Source of the DNA: Dromiciops gliroides
Lineage: Eukaryota; Chordata; Mammalia; Microbiotheria; Microbiotheriidae
Direction: 5' to 3'
Length of the DNA stretch: 64,000 nucleotides
Assembly: GCF_019393635.1 (NCBI RefSeq)
Contig: NC_057862.1
Coordinates: 679,566,814 to 679,630,813, forward strand
Part shown: positions 34,120-46,865 of the stretch, in pieces
Position numbering within the stretch: the first letter of the stretch is position 1
How the letters are laid out: each line of letters starts with the position of its first letter
The notes under the pieces: model-generated
The model's database searches: none
Seen by the model: the letters and a program-made list of their open reading frames with translations, nothing else
Told to the model about the DNA's origin: nothing
Made by a program: the position numbers and the translations under genes

Positions 34120-34614
34120 AGAATGTCAATATGTACATCTTTGTGGATCTGTGATCTCATGAAGGTTCCTACTTCTTCCAGCAGAGCAGATCGCAACCCA
34201 TCCATGCTTCCTCCTCATCTTGGCTGATTCACTTGACTGGATGGATTTATGGACCTTCCCCCAAGCAACTTGTCCCCTCCCAATGCTCCCCACCTTACTC
34301 CCTGGACTTTATGTTATTATGTAAAAAGGGTCCACCTGCATTAAGTAGTTTCTGTTCAGAGTCAGTAACGCCTATACTTAAATTAGGAGCTGTTCTATTA
34401 TTTCTTTTGTAAAAGGTTCATTTACATTAATTAGCTATTTGTCACTCTGGAGCAATCTTTTGGTTCTGTTACCCCATTAAAACCCTGTCCTCTGTTCCCA
34501 TCTTTGGGTATTCCTAGCTTCGGAGCTTTGCAATACCATGAGCTATAGTTCCTCTGCCCCGATTAAAGACCTTATTTCTCCTATATTGATTGTTTCCTTA
34601 ATTTCCAGGTTAAC
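34120..34614 (+). mobile_element. Candidate solo LTR or LTR fragment (class I-like)
   Basis: ATTAAAACCCTGTCCTCTG, then TAGCTTCGGAGCTTTGC and CCCCGATTAAAGACCTTATTTCTCC, ending AGGTTAACA, resemble the R-U5 part of class I LTRs. The 5' boundary is uncertain and no target duplication was found. Confidence 0.4.
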
Positions 34615-35290
34615 ACTGGATAGCTCCTTTCCTGATAGAATGTAGGAAGATCACAACAGGACGAAAGCACCAAAAATTCTGTTTTAATAATTTGCTTAAC
34701 AATGAACAACATTATTTAAAAATGCTGTATTTTCTTCAGATATTGCTTTCTCGGTTAAATGGACAGAAAATAACTACTGGAAGAATTGAAAAGGAAGAAA
34801 ATAGATGGATCTCTGATATTTCATAGACTTCATTAAGAAAATAACTCGATGTTTACATGAACAAGAGTCAATTTTTAAATAAGTTAAAAAAGAAAATGTA
34901 CATTGCTTCCAAATCTATATGCTAAAGAAAAATCCCTTTCGTTCAATTTCTAGTTTCCACTTTGCTTCCCTGTGAATGTGTCTCTGTATTAAAACAAATT
35001 GAAAAGAAATAATCAATTTGAAATCAAACGTGTATTTCATTATAATATACAAATATAAATTTCATTTCATATATCTATTTATACCTGTATCTATGTGTGT
35101 ATAATTTTTTTTTCTGGAATGATTAGCCAGGAACAAAACTGAAGCTCAATAGTCTATAGTTTGCAGACTCCACCATCAATATCTCTCCATCCATCCATCC
35201 ATCCATCAATATAATTAGGAACTTTATAATTAGGCCTGTCTCCAGTCCTGAGTGAAGCACTTCTCCCATGTCCTAGATCTTTCAACATTG
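34615..35290. other. No gene seen; AT-rich with a (CCAT)n tract
   Basis: AT-rich spacer. 35186-35211 is a short CCAT microsatellite. Sequence becomes GC-richer from about 35300. Confidence 0.5.
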
Positions 35291-35499
35291 ACCAAGAGCA
35301 ATCCCATTGCCTCTGCGGTCTGCTGGATGGATAAGGTGTACCCGACTTAAACTTGGGGATAAAAGAAAGAGCGTGCTGAATTTGGAGGCAAAGGACCCTG
35401 CCACTAACGCTTTGTGCACCCTTGGGGAAGATGCTTTCTCTCTCTGGGCCTCAGTTTCCTTCTTTGGATGGTCTAGCGAACCTGAAAGGTCGCTCCCGG

Positions 35500-35960
35500 T
35501 TTTTCAGAAGCCGAGAAAAGTCTTAAATCTATTGCCGCACCAATCCAAGCTGGGGCCAGCGCGCCGCGGAGGCGTCTGGGAAATCGAGGCATTGGGACGC
35601 AGAGGATTCTGGGCATGGTAGTTCGCGGGTCCATTTGCGCACGCGCGCTTCCTCAGTGAGATGGAGCGTCGGGCTCCTTTGTTGGCTCGAAACCGGCTCC
35701 GCTCGCTCGGAAGGTGAGTCCGGACCCACGGGGGTAGTGCGTGTTTATATAGGTGTGTTCGTGCTGGTGTGTTGTGTATGCAAACTGCGTGTCTCTCTAG
35801 GTGTGGCGCGCCTCTTGTGTATGCGAGCTGTACCATGCGCGCGCACATGGGGGCGCCTGAGCGGGGGCGCGCCCGGGAGGCGGGGCCTAGAGCAGAGCTA
35901 GCGCATGCGCAGCTCTGGCAGGTGTGTGTGGTAACCACCACCACTCCCACTCGATCACTG
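35500..35960 (+). promoter_or_regulatory. CpG-rich promoter with ZNF143-like and NRF1-like motifs
   Basis: CpG-dense sequence in an otherwise AT-rich window. 35604-35622 on the minus strand reads ACTACCATGCCCAGAATCC, a good match to the ZNF143/Staf promoter motif. TGCGCACGCGC (35636-35646) and GCGCATGCGC (35901-35910) match NRF1. Such motifs mark housekeeping and many zinc-finger-gene promoters, and can fire both ways. A plus-strand exon with a strong donor follows at 35713. Confidence 0.75.
35661..35713 (+). CDS. Candidate first coding exon (partial), product unknown
   Basis: An ATG at 35661 (GTGAGATGG context) opens 17 codons plus two bases (MERRAPLLARNRLRSLG...), ending at a near-perfect donor AAG|GTGAGT (35714 onward). 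It lies about 40-55 bp past the ZNF143/NRF1 cluster, where a transcription start is expected. I do not recognise the peptide. It could be coding, or simply the 5'UTR exon of the zinc-finger gene at 44565. No KRAB exon was seen between them, so the link is unproven. Confidence 0.4.
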
Positions 35961-36570
35961 GTTCCCAGGGCAAAGCACAAACCACACGATCAGGCGCTGG
36001 GGGTTCAATTTGTCAGATGCCTGTGGACAGACATCGCTTCTTTCAATGAAATTTCCACGGATCAAAGGCTGCTGCAGACATTACCAGAGGGGCTGCTCAT
36101 CGAGTCTATTAACAAGTTCAATTACAGATTTATCATTTTTCTCTTTTCTTTTACTGGTGAAGCTGTCCAGCTTTTTCATAACTTGTTATGAGTTTTTTTT
36201 TTAATAAAAATTTAATTCTGCCATGATTCTAAACTTCATTTAGCATTTCGTTTCCAGCCACACTCACTGGCCCTTAGTGTGTATACTTTGTCCTCTTTCC
36301 TTTTTTAAAATTGGGAAAGCATTGAACTGCCTTCAGTCCATGGTAATTGTTTTCGGTGATCTTTTGGACACTAAATGTGACTGAGCAGTCACAGCTACCA
36401 GGTCTTTCAGGACCCGAGGGGATCATTGATCTGGGTCAGGTGACTTGAATTCATCAAGGAGAGCCCTTGTCCTGGACACCAACTCCTGTAGTCATTTTTT
36501 GTTCCTTGATCCTGTATGTATCTTTTTTTTTTTTTTGTACTGGTTGTTTGCCTCTTGTCTCCTTGAGGAC
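35961..36570. other. No gene recognised downstream of the CpG promoter
   Basis: Sequence falls from CpG-rich to AT-rich. A 140-codon frame crosses 35769-36191 but begins in the CpG island intron and has no family match. Likely intronic. Confidence 0.45.
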
Positions 36571-37600
36571 TGACTGTCTTTTGTCTTTCTTTGTATCCCC
36601 AGGGCTTGGAACGCGGTAGGTGCTTAATAAATAGTTATTGACTCACTCACCAGCCTTGGCTCTTTGACAGCGTTAGCATTCCTTACACTATTTCCAGGGC
36701 ACTGTGCCCCAGTCTTATATTTATCCTTCATCTCTTGGTCTTACCTGCATATCCAGCCCTTGGCTCACTTAACTATCTTCCTCTGGATGTCCTCAAAGCA
36801 CCTCAAACTCAATTTAGTCAAAATAAAATTTATCCTCGTTTCTCTTCCCAGTTTTCCTAGTCTTGTTGAAAACTCCACATCCTCACAGTTCCACAGGCAT
36901 TAAACCTCAGCGTCATCTGGGACTCCTCATTCTCATTTACCCCATATAGTCAGTCGTTGCCAAATAGTGTTACTTCTACCTTTACAACATCTCATATACG
37001 CAGCCACCACCCTAGTTTGGGCCCATATCTCAAATGAACTACTGTACTCTCATTCTAATTGGGTTCTCTTCTTCCAATCTCTCCCCACTCTAATTCATCC
37101 TCCATTCAGCCACCAAAGTGCTTTTCTTAAAACTTAGATCTGACCCCTTCACCCCTCCTGCTCAACAGCTCCCTCTTACCTTCAGGATCAAATATGAAGT
37201 CCTTTGTTTGGCATTGAAAGTTCTTCGCAGCTTGGTCCTTTTCTGCCTCTTCTGTCTCCTAACACTTTACTTTCCTACGTTCAGGATCATTGCCCTGTTT
37301 ACACCTCATCAGATTCCATCACCCATATCTATGCCTTTTCACTCAACATCTTCATGGCTGGCATACTCTGCTCCCTCACTTCCACCTCTTAGCTTCCCTG
37401 TCTTCCTTCAAAACACAGTTTTAAATCCTACTTACTTCTGGAGACCTTTCTGAGTTTTACCAGATGATACTTTCCCCTTAGAGTGGCTTCCATCTACTCT
37501 GTATGTATAGTGTATCTAGTTTTATATGTTGTCTCCCTGATTAGAATGTAAACTCAGTGCCTGGCACAAAGTAAGTGCTTAATAAATACTAATTGGATTT
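36571..37600 (+). mobile_element. L2-like LINE fragments, 3' end
   Basis: A short L2 terminus (TTGGAACGCGGTAGGTGCTTAATAAA, about 36603-36630) is followed by a long L2-like 3' part. Typical words are CATTCAGCCACCAAAGTG, TCTGACCCCTTC, AATATGAAGTCC and GTTTGGCATTGAAAG. It ends with GCCTGGCACAAAGTAAGTGC and TTAATAAATACTAATTGG. Non-coding relic. Confidence 0.75.
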
Positions 37601-37639
37601 GACTGGATTTGTCCATTTCTTTTTAATATTTAATTTGGT

Positions 37640-38069
37640 TGATGAATTTCCCATGACTCCACATTGCCCTCTTCAAACAAATCCCATTTTTCATCCTCAT
37701 TGAAACTGTTTTCCTTTGTGTCTTTAGAAATTTGTTCTTGAATCTCCCCCATCTCCCTTGGGCTAACCAGTATAGTTCTGTACCCACCAAAAGTGCAGCA
37801 CCGGATGAAGTCTGGCCTTGCCACAAAGCCCCAGTTAGGAACCAAAACTGAAGAGATGAGTAAGTTTGAGAAAACACTGAGAGGGATAAAAAAGTATTGC
37901 AAATATAGAGATCCCCCAAAACAACAGTAAGCAGAGACTCAAAGGAAAAAATATTTTCCCCAAGAACCACATACTTAGAAGAAATGAAGCAAGAGATTTT
38001 TAAAAAAACAAAACAAAAGCTCTAGAGGAAGAGATTGGAAGGAGAATGAGTAGCTTAGAAGACAGATCC
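37640..38069 (+). mobile_element. L1 LINE ORF1-region fragment, left part
   Basis: The last part (AGAAATGAAGCAAGAGATT...GAGAATGAGTAGCTTAGAAGACAG) reads like the coiled-coil part of L1 ORF1 (RRMSSLEDRS). It stops where L2-like sequence begins near 38070 and appears to resume near 39665. Identity of the first 300 bp is less sure. Confidence 0.5.
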
Positions 38070-38700
38070 AATGCCTCAGGCTCACAGCCTAGGAGTCAGT
38101 CATCTTGGGCTCCTTACTCTCTCTTACCCTCCCCCATTTCCAGGCTCTTACCAAGGCCTGTCAATTTCACTTCTGCAACATCTCTTGTAGATTTCACCTC
38201 TAGAGCATCTCTCCCTTATATTCCCTTTTCTTCTGTGACACTGTGCCCTCCCTGGTGCAAGCCCTCATCATCTCGAGCCTGGACTATTGCAATAGCTATT
38301 GGGGGGTCCACCTGCTTCAAGCCTCTCCCCACTCCAGCCCATCTTCCATTCAGCCACTTAAATGATTTTCCTAAAGCACACATTCAGTAATGCCAACCCC
38401 CTCCCCCTCATTCAATAAACTCTAGGGATTCCCTATTTTCTCCAAGAGCAAATACAACATGTTCTGTTTGGCATTCAAAGCCCTTATAACCTAATCCCCT
38501 CCCACATTTCCAGTCTTCTTTCACCTTAATCCCTGACACATACTCTTTGATTAAATAACACTGACCTCCTGGCTATTTCACAAACAAGATACTCCATCTC
38601 TCAGCTCTGGGCATTCTCTCTGGCTGACCTCTATGCCTGAAATGCTTTATTCCTCCACTCTGACTACTGATGTCTGTGGCTTTCTTTAAGTTCCAATTAA
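38070..38700 (+). mobile_element. L2-like LINE fragment, left part
   Basis: Words CCTGGACTATTGCAATAGC, CATTCAGCCACTTAAATG, CTAAAGCACACATTCAG, CTGTTTGGCATTCAAAGCCC and CCTGAAATGCTTTATTCC are typical of L2-family 3' parts. It is interrupted at 38701 by a SINE and continues at 39399. Confidence 0.75.
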
Positions 38701-38835
38701 GGGGGCAGCTAGGTGACTCAGTAGATAAAGCACCGGCCCTGGATTCAGGAGGACCTCAGTTCAAATTCAGCCTCAGACACTTGACACTTACTATCTGTGT
38801 GACCTTGGGCAAGTCACTTACCCCCTCATTGCCCT
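38701..38835 (+). mobile_element. Marsupial tRNA-derived SINE, itself split by a solo LTR
   Basis: GGGGGCAGCTAGGTGACTCAG head to CTCATTGCCC. Its A tail lies on the far side of the solo LTR (39380-39386). TSD AGTTCCAATTAA at 38689-38700 and 39387-39398 encloses SINE plus LTR, proving the order of insertion. Confidence 0.9.
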
Positions 38836-39379
38836 TGTGATGTTTAAAATCTAACTGTGATGTCTAAAAAATCTAATGTGTGGTCGCCTTAAATTAGAAG
38901 CTTTAGCACCAGTCTTTGGGGCATTAAGCATTTATTAAAGCATACTAGGTATTAGAAAAAAGAGAACACAAGGAGTTAAGAAAAGACCTATCTAGCCTAG
39001 AGTTCCAGCCTGGTCTGGTTCTTCCTCAAGTCCTCCCCCAGGAGCCTGCTTCAACCATGAACTCTCTCAAACTGTGTGGAAGCTTTTTAAAGGTTTGGAG
39101 CAGAGGCGGTCCTTACACACTGCTTCAAGCTGATTGGTTAGCGTCATCCAAATCCATTGGTTCACTGGACTTGAAGGTGGTCTCATGTTGAGTTCAAAGC
39201 CCTTAGCTTCTGAGAACAATACCTTCTTAAGGGCTAGCCAGGTTTGGTTACAATCTAATTAACTTGAAGTAGGCTAATCAGCAAAATCAATCACTCTCAC
39301 TTAATTCAATCATTTTAGATTAATCTCCAGGTTAGCCTTTGAGTATCTGCCAAATCCCATTATTTTATCACCCCCTACA
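38836..39379 (-). mobile_element. Solo LTR (class I-like), minus strand
   Basis: 544 bp bounded TGTGATG...CCCTACA. On the minus strand it contains AATAAATGCTTAATGCCCC and, close to its 3' end, AAGGCGACCACACATTAGA. That last segment is shared with the LTR of the element at 5510-9263 (GGCGACCACTCATTAGA), so the two are related families. No internal region remains. Confidence 0.8.
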
Positions 39380-39398
39380 AAAAAAGAGTTCCAATTAA

Positions 39399-39660
39399 AA
39401 TCCTAGCTCTTACAGGAAGCTTCCCCCAACGCCTCTTAATTCCAGTCCCTTCCCTCTATTAATTATTTCCTACTTATCTTGTATATAGCTTGCTTTGTAC
39501 ATATCTGTTTGCATGTTGTCCCCCTCATTAAATTGTAAGCTCCTTGAAGGCAGGGACTGGTTTTTGCCCCTTTTTTTGGGGGGGGGGGATTTTTAGCACT
39601 TAGCACAATGGCTGGAACATAGTAGGCACTTAATACATGTTTATTAATTGATTGATTACC
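39399..39660 (+). mobile_element. L2-like LINE fragment, right part (3' end)
   Basis: TTGTAAGCTCCTTGAAGGCA, GCACTTAGCACAATGGC and CATAGTAGGCACTTAATACA, with a GATTGATTA tail. Contains an 11-base G run at about 39579-39589. Confidence 0.78.
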
Positions 39661-40420
39661 CTACCTAAGAAATGGACTCCTTGAAAACTAAAATAGGCCA
39701 AACAGAAGTCAGTGACTTTTAGGAGACAGTAAAAAATCTTAGGGAAAAATCAAATGATTAGATGAAAATGTAAGCAGATATCAAAAACAACTGACCTGGT
39801 GAGGGAGAGATAATTTAATAGTCATTGAACTCCCTGAAAACAGAATTAAAAAAAATAAATAAAAGCTTAAGTGCTATATACTAAGAAATCATAAGTGAAA
39901 CCTGCTTGGATACAGAGGGCAACATAAAGGAAGAAAGAATCTGCCAATCACCTACAAAAAGGAATTCCAGAAGGAATTCCAAAAAGGAATGTCATAACCA
40001 AAACCCAGAGCTCCCACATGAAAGAAAAAAATGACAGCAACTATCCAGAAAAAAGCAATTCAAGTACCAAAGAATGACAATTTGGATCACACAGGACCTG
40101 GAAGCCTTTACCTTAATACAATATTGGTGGGGAAGAAAGAAAAATAAAACTATGGGAAATGTTTAAATATGAAAAACCAACAGGAATATGAGGGAAGAAC
40201 AGCGTTTTCAACCAAGAATACCCTGAGAAGCTGAGGATAATCTTATAGGGGTAAAAATGGATTTTTAGTAGAATAGAGGATTTCTAAACTAAATATGAAC
40301 TTTGAAATGCAAATACAGGAGTCCAGAGAAACTTAGAAAAGTTAAATTATTTGAGCAATTGGATGATATAGTGCCAACATTCTATTAAGAGAAGAACTGT
40401 GTACCTTCAAAACCTTAATA
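39661..40420 (+). mobile_element. L1 LINE ORF1-region fragment, right part
   Basis: Ordered similarity to L1 ORF1: AACAACTGACCTGG, ATTTAATAGTCATTGAACTCC, GAAAGAATCTGCCAATCACC, CCAGAGCTCCCACATG, GCAATTCAAGTACC, ACCAAGAATACCCTGAGAAGC and GGGTAAAAATGGATTTTTAG. Many frameshifts; dead. Confidence 0.6.
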
Positions 40421-40739
40421 TCTTCAAAGAGTATTGAGGAAATTGAATTAAAAAAGAGTTCCTTGAGGTGAATTGGTTCTTTCTTGTGGGTTTGTGAAAG
40501 GAAAAGAGAAAGGAAATACACTGATGTGTTTCTAATAATTGTCCTTCATGAGAAGAGTATATAAATGTAGAGGAAGGGGTGGGGGAAGTGAATATCCAAG
40601 AACCTAACTCTTATCTGAAGTAGATAAGGAGGTTGAATACACAAATACACACAAATAATTTGATTATAAAAATGTCTCAGACTCAAACTGGGAAACAAGT
40701 GAGGGATGGGAGCAGAAGGTTGGTTAAGACTGTAGAATG
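40421..40739. other. No gene seen
   Basis: AT-rich, possibly the rest of the L1 fragment. Short frames only. Confidence 0.4.
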
Positions 40740-40884
40740 GGGCAGCTAGGTGTCACAGTGGATAAAGCACCAGCCCTAGATTCAGAAGGACCTGAGTTCA
40801 AATCCGACCTCAAACACTTGACACTTACTAGCTGTGTGACCCTGGGCAAGTCACTTAACCCTCACTGCCCCCCCCCCAAAAAAA
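40740..40884 (+). mobile_element. Marsupial tRNA-derived SINE
   Basis: GGGGCAGCTAGGTGTCACAG head and CTAGCTGTGTGACCCTGGGC core. TSD GACTGTAGAATG (40728-40739) and GATTGTAGAATG (40885-40896). Confidence 0.93.
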
Positions 40885-41234
40885 GATTGTAGAATGATTC
40901 CACTTAGTAAGCAAACACTTATTAAACATTTACTCTGTGACAGGCACTGTGCCAAATGCCAGGGATACAAAGAAAAAAAGGACATTCTCATTGGAAAGAA
41001 AGACTGAGCTATCATAGCTTGTGTGGGGAATGATGAAGTGGCAGACCTAGGTGAAGGAGAGTAGTGAAGATAAGGTTAATAGACTAGGATTAGTTTCAAA
41101 TAACATTGAAAAGTTGGGATTTCATCATGTAGACATTAAGAAAATATTAAAATGCATTGTCTTATAAGAACAAATAACTGTTTTATAGCAGAATTAAATG
41201 GTGTTAAATTACTGTTCAATAAAGGTCATACTAT

Positions 41235-41383
41235 TTGGGGAGGGGGAGCGGGGCAATGAGGGTTAAGTGACTTGCCCAGAATCACACAGCTAGTGTCAAG
41301 TGTCTGAGGCTGAATTTGAACTCAGGTCCTGAATCCTGAATCCAGGGCTGGTTCTTTATCCGCTGTGCCACCTAGCTGCCCCT
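41235..41383 (-). mobile_element. Marsupial tRNA-derived SINE
   Basis: Reverse orientation: GGTTAAGTGACTTGCCCAGA to GCCACCTAGCTGCCCC. TSD AAAGGTCATACTAT (41221-41234) and AAAGGTCAAACTAT (41384-41397). Confidence 0.93.
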
Positions 41384-41501
41384 AAAGGTCAAACTATTGA
41401 TGGCATAACAAATGGATAGAGAAGAAAGAAACTGGAACCCTTGGTCAGTCAGGAAGTTATTACAGTTACTCAAGAGTGAGGTGATACTAAAAAAAAAAGG
41501 A

Positions 41502-41653
41502 GGGGCAGCTAGGTGGCGCAGTGGACAGAGCACCAGCCCTGGAGTCAGGAGGACCTGAGTTCAAATCTGGCCTCAGACACTTAATACTTACTAGCTGTGT
41601 GACCCTAGTCAAGTCACTTAACCCCAATTGCCTCACTAAAAAAAAAAAAAAAG
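41502..41653 (+). mobile_element. Marsupial tRNA-derived SINE
   Basis: GGGGCAGCTAGGTGGCGCAG head, A tail, and GAGTGAGGTGATA / GAGTAAGGTGATA flanks. Confidence 0.93.
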
Positions 41654-41815
41654 AGTAAGGTGATAAGGGTCTTAACTAGGGTAGTTGCAGAGAGCATTTC
41701 CTAAAATATTATACTCCCATGATCCCAGATGTCCTTCCCTGGCAAGTGGGACAGTGACTAGAATTTAGAACCTGAAATCAGAAAGAATTGAAATCCTTCT
41801 TTAAATACTTACTAG

Positions 41816-42283
41816 TGTAACAATTGGAGTGATGCCACCTGCTGGAGAGTTACTGTAGGAAAGCTCTGCCATGAGGAGAAGGCATCTGAGGGCAAGTCAT
41901 GTGGTCAGTTCCTTGGCATCAGGAAGTGACATTTGCTCATGGGTACTTTCTATCAAAGCTACCAGCCAATCAATTTGAGGAGCCTCCCATTTTCTGGGAG
42001 GAGAACACAAAGTAGGAAGCAGATGTTGGTGGAGGGGTTCTTCCTCTTTTGGGTTTGAGACATCGGCTTGGTGGCAGGACTTCATGTGGAAGGTTAGGAA
42101 GGCTAAAATTTCCATGCTAAAAGAAATCTGTTCTCAATCTTTCTCTCTCTTTACTATCTTATATCTTTTAATAAACCCTTAAAAGCCTAAACTTTTGGTG
42201 AATTTATCAGTGATTTTAGCCAGTTTCCCCCCAAAACTGGGGGGGACAGATTAGAACCCACATTTAGATTTTTAAACAACACA
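41816..42283 (+). mobile_element. Solo LTR inside a MIR-like SINE
   Basis: 468 bp starting TGTAACAATTGGAGTGATGCC, very like the start of the LTR at 5510 (TGTAACGATTGGAATAACGCC), and sharing the CACCTGCTGGA and AATAAACCCTTAAAAG words. A 4-bp duplication (CTAG at 41812-41815, TTAG at 42284-42287) flanks it, and a MIR-like SINE is split (TACTTACTAG | CTAGGTGAACCTGG). Older than the 5510 element, judged by divergence. Confidence 0.82.
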
Positions 42284-42329
42284 TTAGCTAGGTGAACCTG
42301 GAAAATTAATTTGATTTCTCTAAGCTTAT

Positions 42330-42382
42330 TTATATAGGTAAATGTGTATATATAGATGTGTTTTATATATATGTATATATAT

Positions 42383-42417
<35 letters not shown>

Positions 42418-42442
42418 CACACATATACACACACATATATCC
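42330..42442. repeat. (TA)n/(CA)n microsatellite
   Basis: Alternating TATATA and ACACAC-type sequence, with a pure TA run around 42386-42412. The short frames across it are artefacts. Confidence 0.9.
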
Positions 42443-42529
42443 ATTCACTTCCATTATCTTGTCAATACAACTTCTCAGTTATCCTAGAAGAAAGATCTGG
42501 CATGTGTATTTTTTTTTTAATTCTTTCCC

Positions 42530-43450
42530 ATCATATTCAAGGTGCTATTTCTGAAACCAAGAAATAATCTCAGATTTGTGGTAATAGAAAGATTTATGTG
42601 GGATATTCCCTGATACTCCAAAAGTTTAGAACTGTTTGATTAATGAAACAACAAGGAAACCAGGAGAGATATTAGACAAGCAATAATCATCCCAAGAATA
42701 CTCTCACTAAAAAAAGAGGTCACCAGTTTTGTCATTTCGGAAAAAAATTTAGTTGGAGGCCAATTCTTGCTATGTAACAGAAAATCCTTTTAGAAAAGAG
42801 ACTACATAAATTTCTCATACATAGAAAAAAATTCAAATAGAATTCAGATTAAATATTAGGGAAAGACAAAAGGGGAAACTTATAAATGTAATGAATATGA
42901 AAAAAGTCTTTAATGACTGCTCAGCCCTTATTCAACAATATATAATTCATTCTGGGAAAGGAACTCTACAAATGTGGAGATAGTAGAAAAGCTTTCCACC
43001 AGTGCTCATCCACTGATAATCATCAGAGAAATCATGTGGGAGAGAAATGAACGTGTGAAAGCATTTATTCTGAGTGACCCTTTACTGTGCATTTTTACTG
43101 AATGTATTAAATGTGGGAAATGTTTATTCATAAGTGATCTTATTGAACATCCGCTCATTCACACTGGAGAAAACCCCTGTAGACATAATCAGTGAGGGAA
43201 AGCCTTGAGCCAAGGTTGTTTCTGTGGAAGCATCACTGAAAAGCCCTATGAATTTAATGATTGTGTGAAATCATTCATGTTTACCTAGGTTTTTCATCAA
43301 ATATCTGATAACTCAATTTGTAGGATGCCACTCGGAACATCATTATCACGGTGAAAGTTCGATCAAGCTTTTCACTTTGCCAGATACCTTTGAGTCAAGG
43401 CAGCACAGGTTGCCAGCAGCAGTGGTGTTGTTTAGGGGTTGAATAAGGCA
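42530..43450 (+). pseudogene. Decayed C2H2 zinc-finger terminal exon, paralogue of the 44.6-kb gene
   Basis: Aligns in order to the exon at 44565-46054. The linker matches (GGAGAGATATTAGACAAGCAATAATCATCC vs the paralogue's GGAGAGACATCTGAAGCAAGCAACAATCACCC). Then come finger-like pieces (TATAAATGTAATGAATATG..., ATTCATTCTGGGAAAGGA, CATTCACACTGGAGAAAACC) and a 3'UTR resembling the active copy (ACTTTGCCAGATACCTTTGAGTC, TGTTTAGGGGTTGAATAA). Only about five finger units can be traced, with several stops (for example TGA at 43192 after the HTGE linker) and frameshifts. So a tandem duplication covered the last exon and 3'UTR, and this copy then decayed and lost most of its fingers. Confidence 0.82.
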
Positions 43451-44564
43451 AAGCCTTTCCATCTTCTCTCCCTTATCCCCCATATTCTGCTCTCCTACAA
43501 AACACTCACCATAAAACTCCCAGACTGTGGATACAGCACCCAAGTAGTGAGCTTTGTGAGGGTTGGTAAACATGGATGGGGGGCTGATTTTGGAGGTATT
43601 CTATTAAGCTTTTGTCTCCATTTCTCTCACAAGCCACATGTGGCACTAAAAAAAAAAAAAAACAATTAGGCTTTTCAGTCTGAGAACAATATGGAGCCCT
43701 ACAATTTAGCAGATAAAGTTTCACATGCAGATTAAGCACCTGGGCTTTTGGAGTCTAATCCAGGATCCTTAGAAGCCACATACAGGAAATCAGCTACATG
43801 AAGGAATCTAAAGTTTTCATTTGCACAAGCCTACTTACTACTGCATTAATAAGATGGTCAAGGAGAATCCAAGCTAGGAACACATCTTGTTCACTTACTG
43901 ACACCTTCATTCCTAAAAGTGAGAACTAGAAAATGATCTTAGGTAGCAAGCAAAAAGTAAGCCCTGGACAGGACATAAAAGGCACTGCTTTAGGAACAAG
44001 TAGGGATCACAGCTTTATGAGCCTCATTAACCCAAATAAGGAAGACTGACTTTAAACAGATAGGATAAGGGAGCAGAGTTGACGGAAGCTTAAGTAGACC
44101 TTTAGTCTAGGCGATCTCCATCTTTCACACAGGTCCAACCATCAGACCTCTCCAGAAATATAGTAACAACACAGGACTGTGGGTTAGGGTTAACAAAACC
44201 CTTTTACTTTGAAAAAAATAATACCACTGCCATGGTAATGGATTCATTCAAATCTAAGAAAATTATGCTTCAGTGAATTATGAATCAGTCACTAAGTGCT
44301 AGAAGAATTATAAAGCTGAGCAAACCAAACAGTTGAATTATATTATATTGCTCATACTCTCTGTTCTCTTTGATCTTCACTTTGCATCAGCCATCACTCC
44401 CTTTTATGACCTTTCTTCCTGCCAGATTGCAAAACCATTTATGAGATATATCAAATTCGTATGTTCCTTGTAGATATTCTTTAGAGTTACATTATTTTCT
44501 CCTTTACCTTTTCCCCAGCATTGGAAAAATCTGCCAACTGAATAATTGTTTGTTTGTTTTTCAG
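43451..44564. other. Probable intron/spacer between the zinc-finger copies; no KRAB exon seen
   Basis: No exon with a KRAB A or B box reading was found on either strand. The 3' end is a good acceptor, TTGTTTGTTTTTCAG at 44550-44564. Confidence 0.55.
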
Positions 44565-46054
<1,490 letters not shown>

Positions 46055-46389
46055 AATCATGGATGTGTAGTTAGAATCTCATGAAATTTCAGGTAATTCA
46101 CATTTGAAAATAACATTGGGGATCCCATAACTGTGAGGAAAGCTCAGATAGACTTATCATTTTGCTAAATACTTGAGAGTCCAAGCAGTACAATTTGTTA
46201 CCAACTGTAATGTTGTGTAGGGGTTTGAAAAAGATAAAAGTCGTCATTTCATGGTTAGTCATTCAAATCTGATTGAGCAGCATGATGTTCCAAAATGCAA
46301 AATAATGACTACTAAATGCCAAGCTTTCTAACAGCAAAAAATTTTTTAAACATATTTAATTTGGAGCAAACTAAGGAGATATGAAGTCC

Positions 46390-46546
46390 TTTGTAGTAAT
46401 ATATATACATATATATAAAATATTAAACACATTAAAGTCTATGTCTGAAACATTGTATTTCCATAATAGAGGTCTGTCTTTCTGCTTATCCATTGTAGCA
46501 CCAAAGCCTGTCCATAGCTTTTATATGTGTGTGTATCCATATATAT

Positions 46547-46585
<39 letters not shown>
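46390..46585. repeat. TA-rich microsatellites in the zinc-finger 3'UTR region
   Basis: ATATATATACATATATAT near 46399-46418 and a longer (TA)n run at about 46548-46580. An AATAAA at 46590-46595 right after the second run is a candidate polyadenylation signal for the zinc-finger transcript. Confidence 0.8.
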
Positions 46586-46586
<1 letters not shown>

Positions 46587-46713
46587 AAAAATAAACTCAC
46601 TCTGGGCTTATTTTGGGATTCAGAACTGTAGCCTTTTGTTTTATGTAAGTTCTTGTCCTTTGGTTCCATTTGCACCTTCTAAGTGTATTTTTAAAGTCAT
46701 GCAAGGGGTGGGG

Positions 46714-46865
46714 GTGGCACAGCTAGGTGGTGCAGTGGATAAAGCACTGGCCCTGGATTCAGGAGGACCTGAGTTCAAATCTGGCCTCAGACACTTGACA
46801 CTTACTAGCTGTGTGACCCTGGGCAAGTCACTTAACCCTCATTGCCCTGGCCCCCCAAAAAAACA
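46714..46865 (+). mobile_element. Marsupial tRNA-derived SINE
   Basis: GGCACAGCTAGGTGGTGCAG head, CTAGCTGTGTGACCCTGGGC core and a purine-rich tail (AAAAAAACAAAAGAAGAAG). Confidence 0.9.

Noticed and set aside
38836-39379. Fully defined target duplication for this solo LTR
   Set aside because: Flanking four bases do not match clearly; only the enclosing SINE duplication is convincing.
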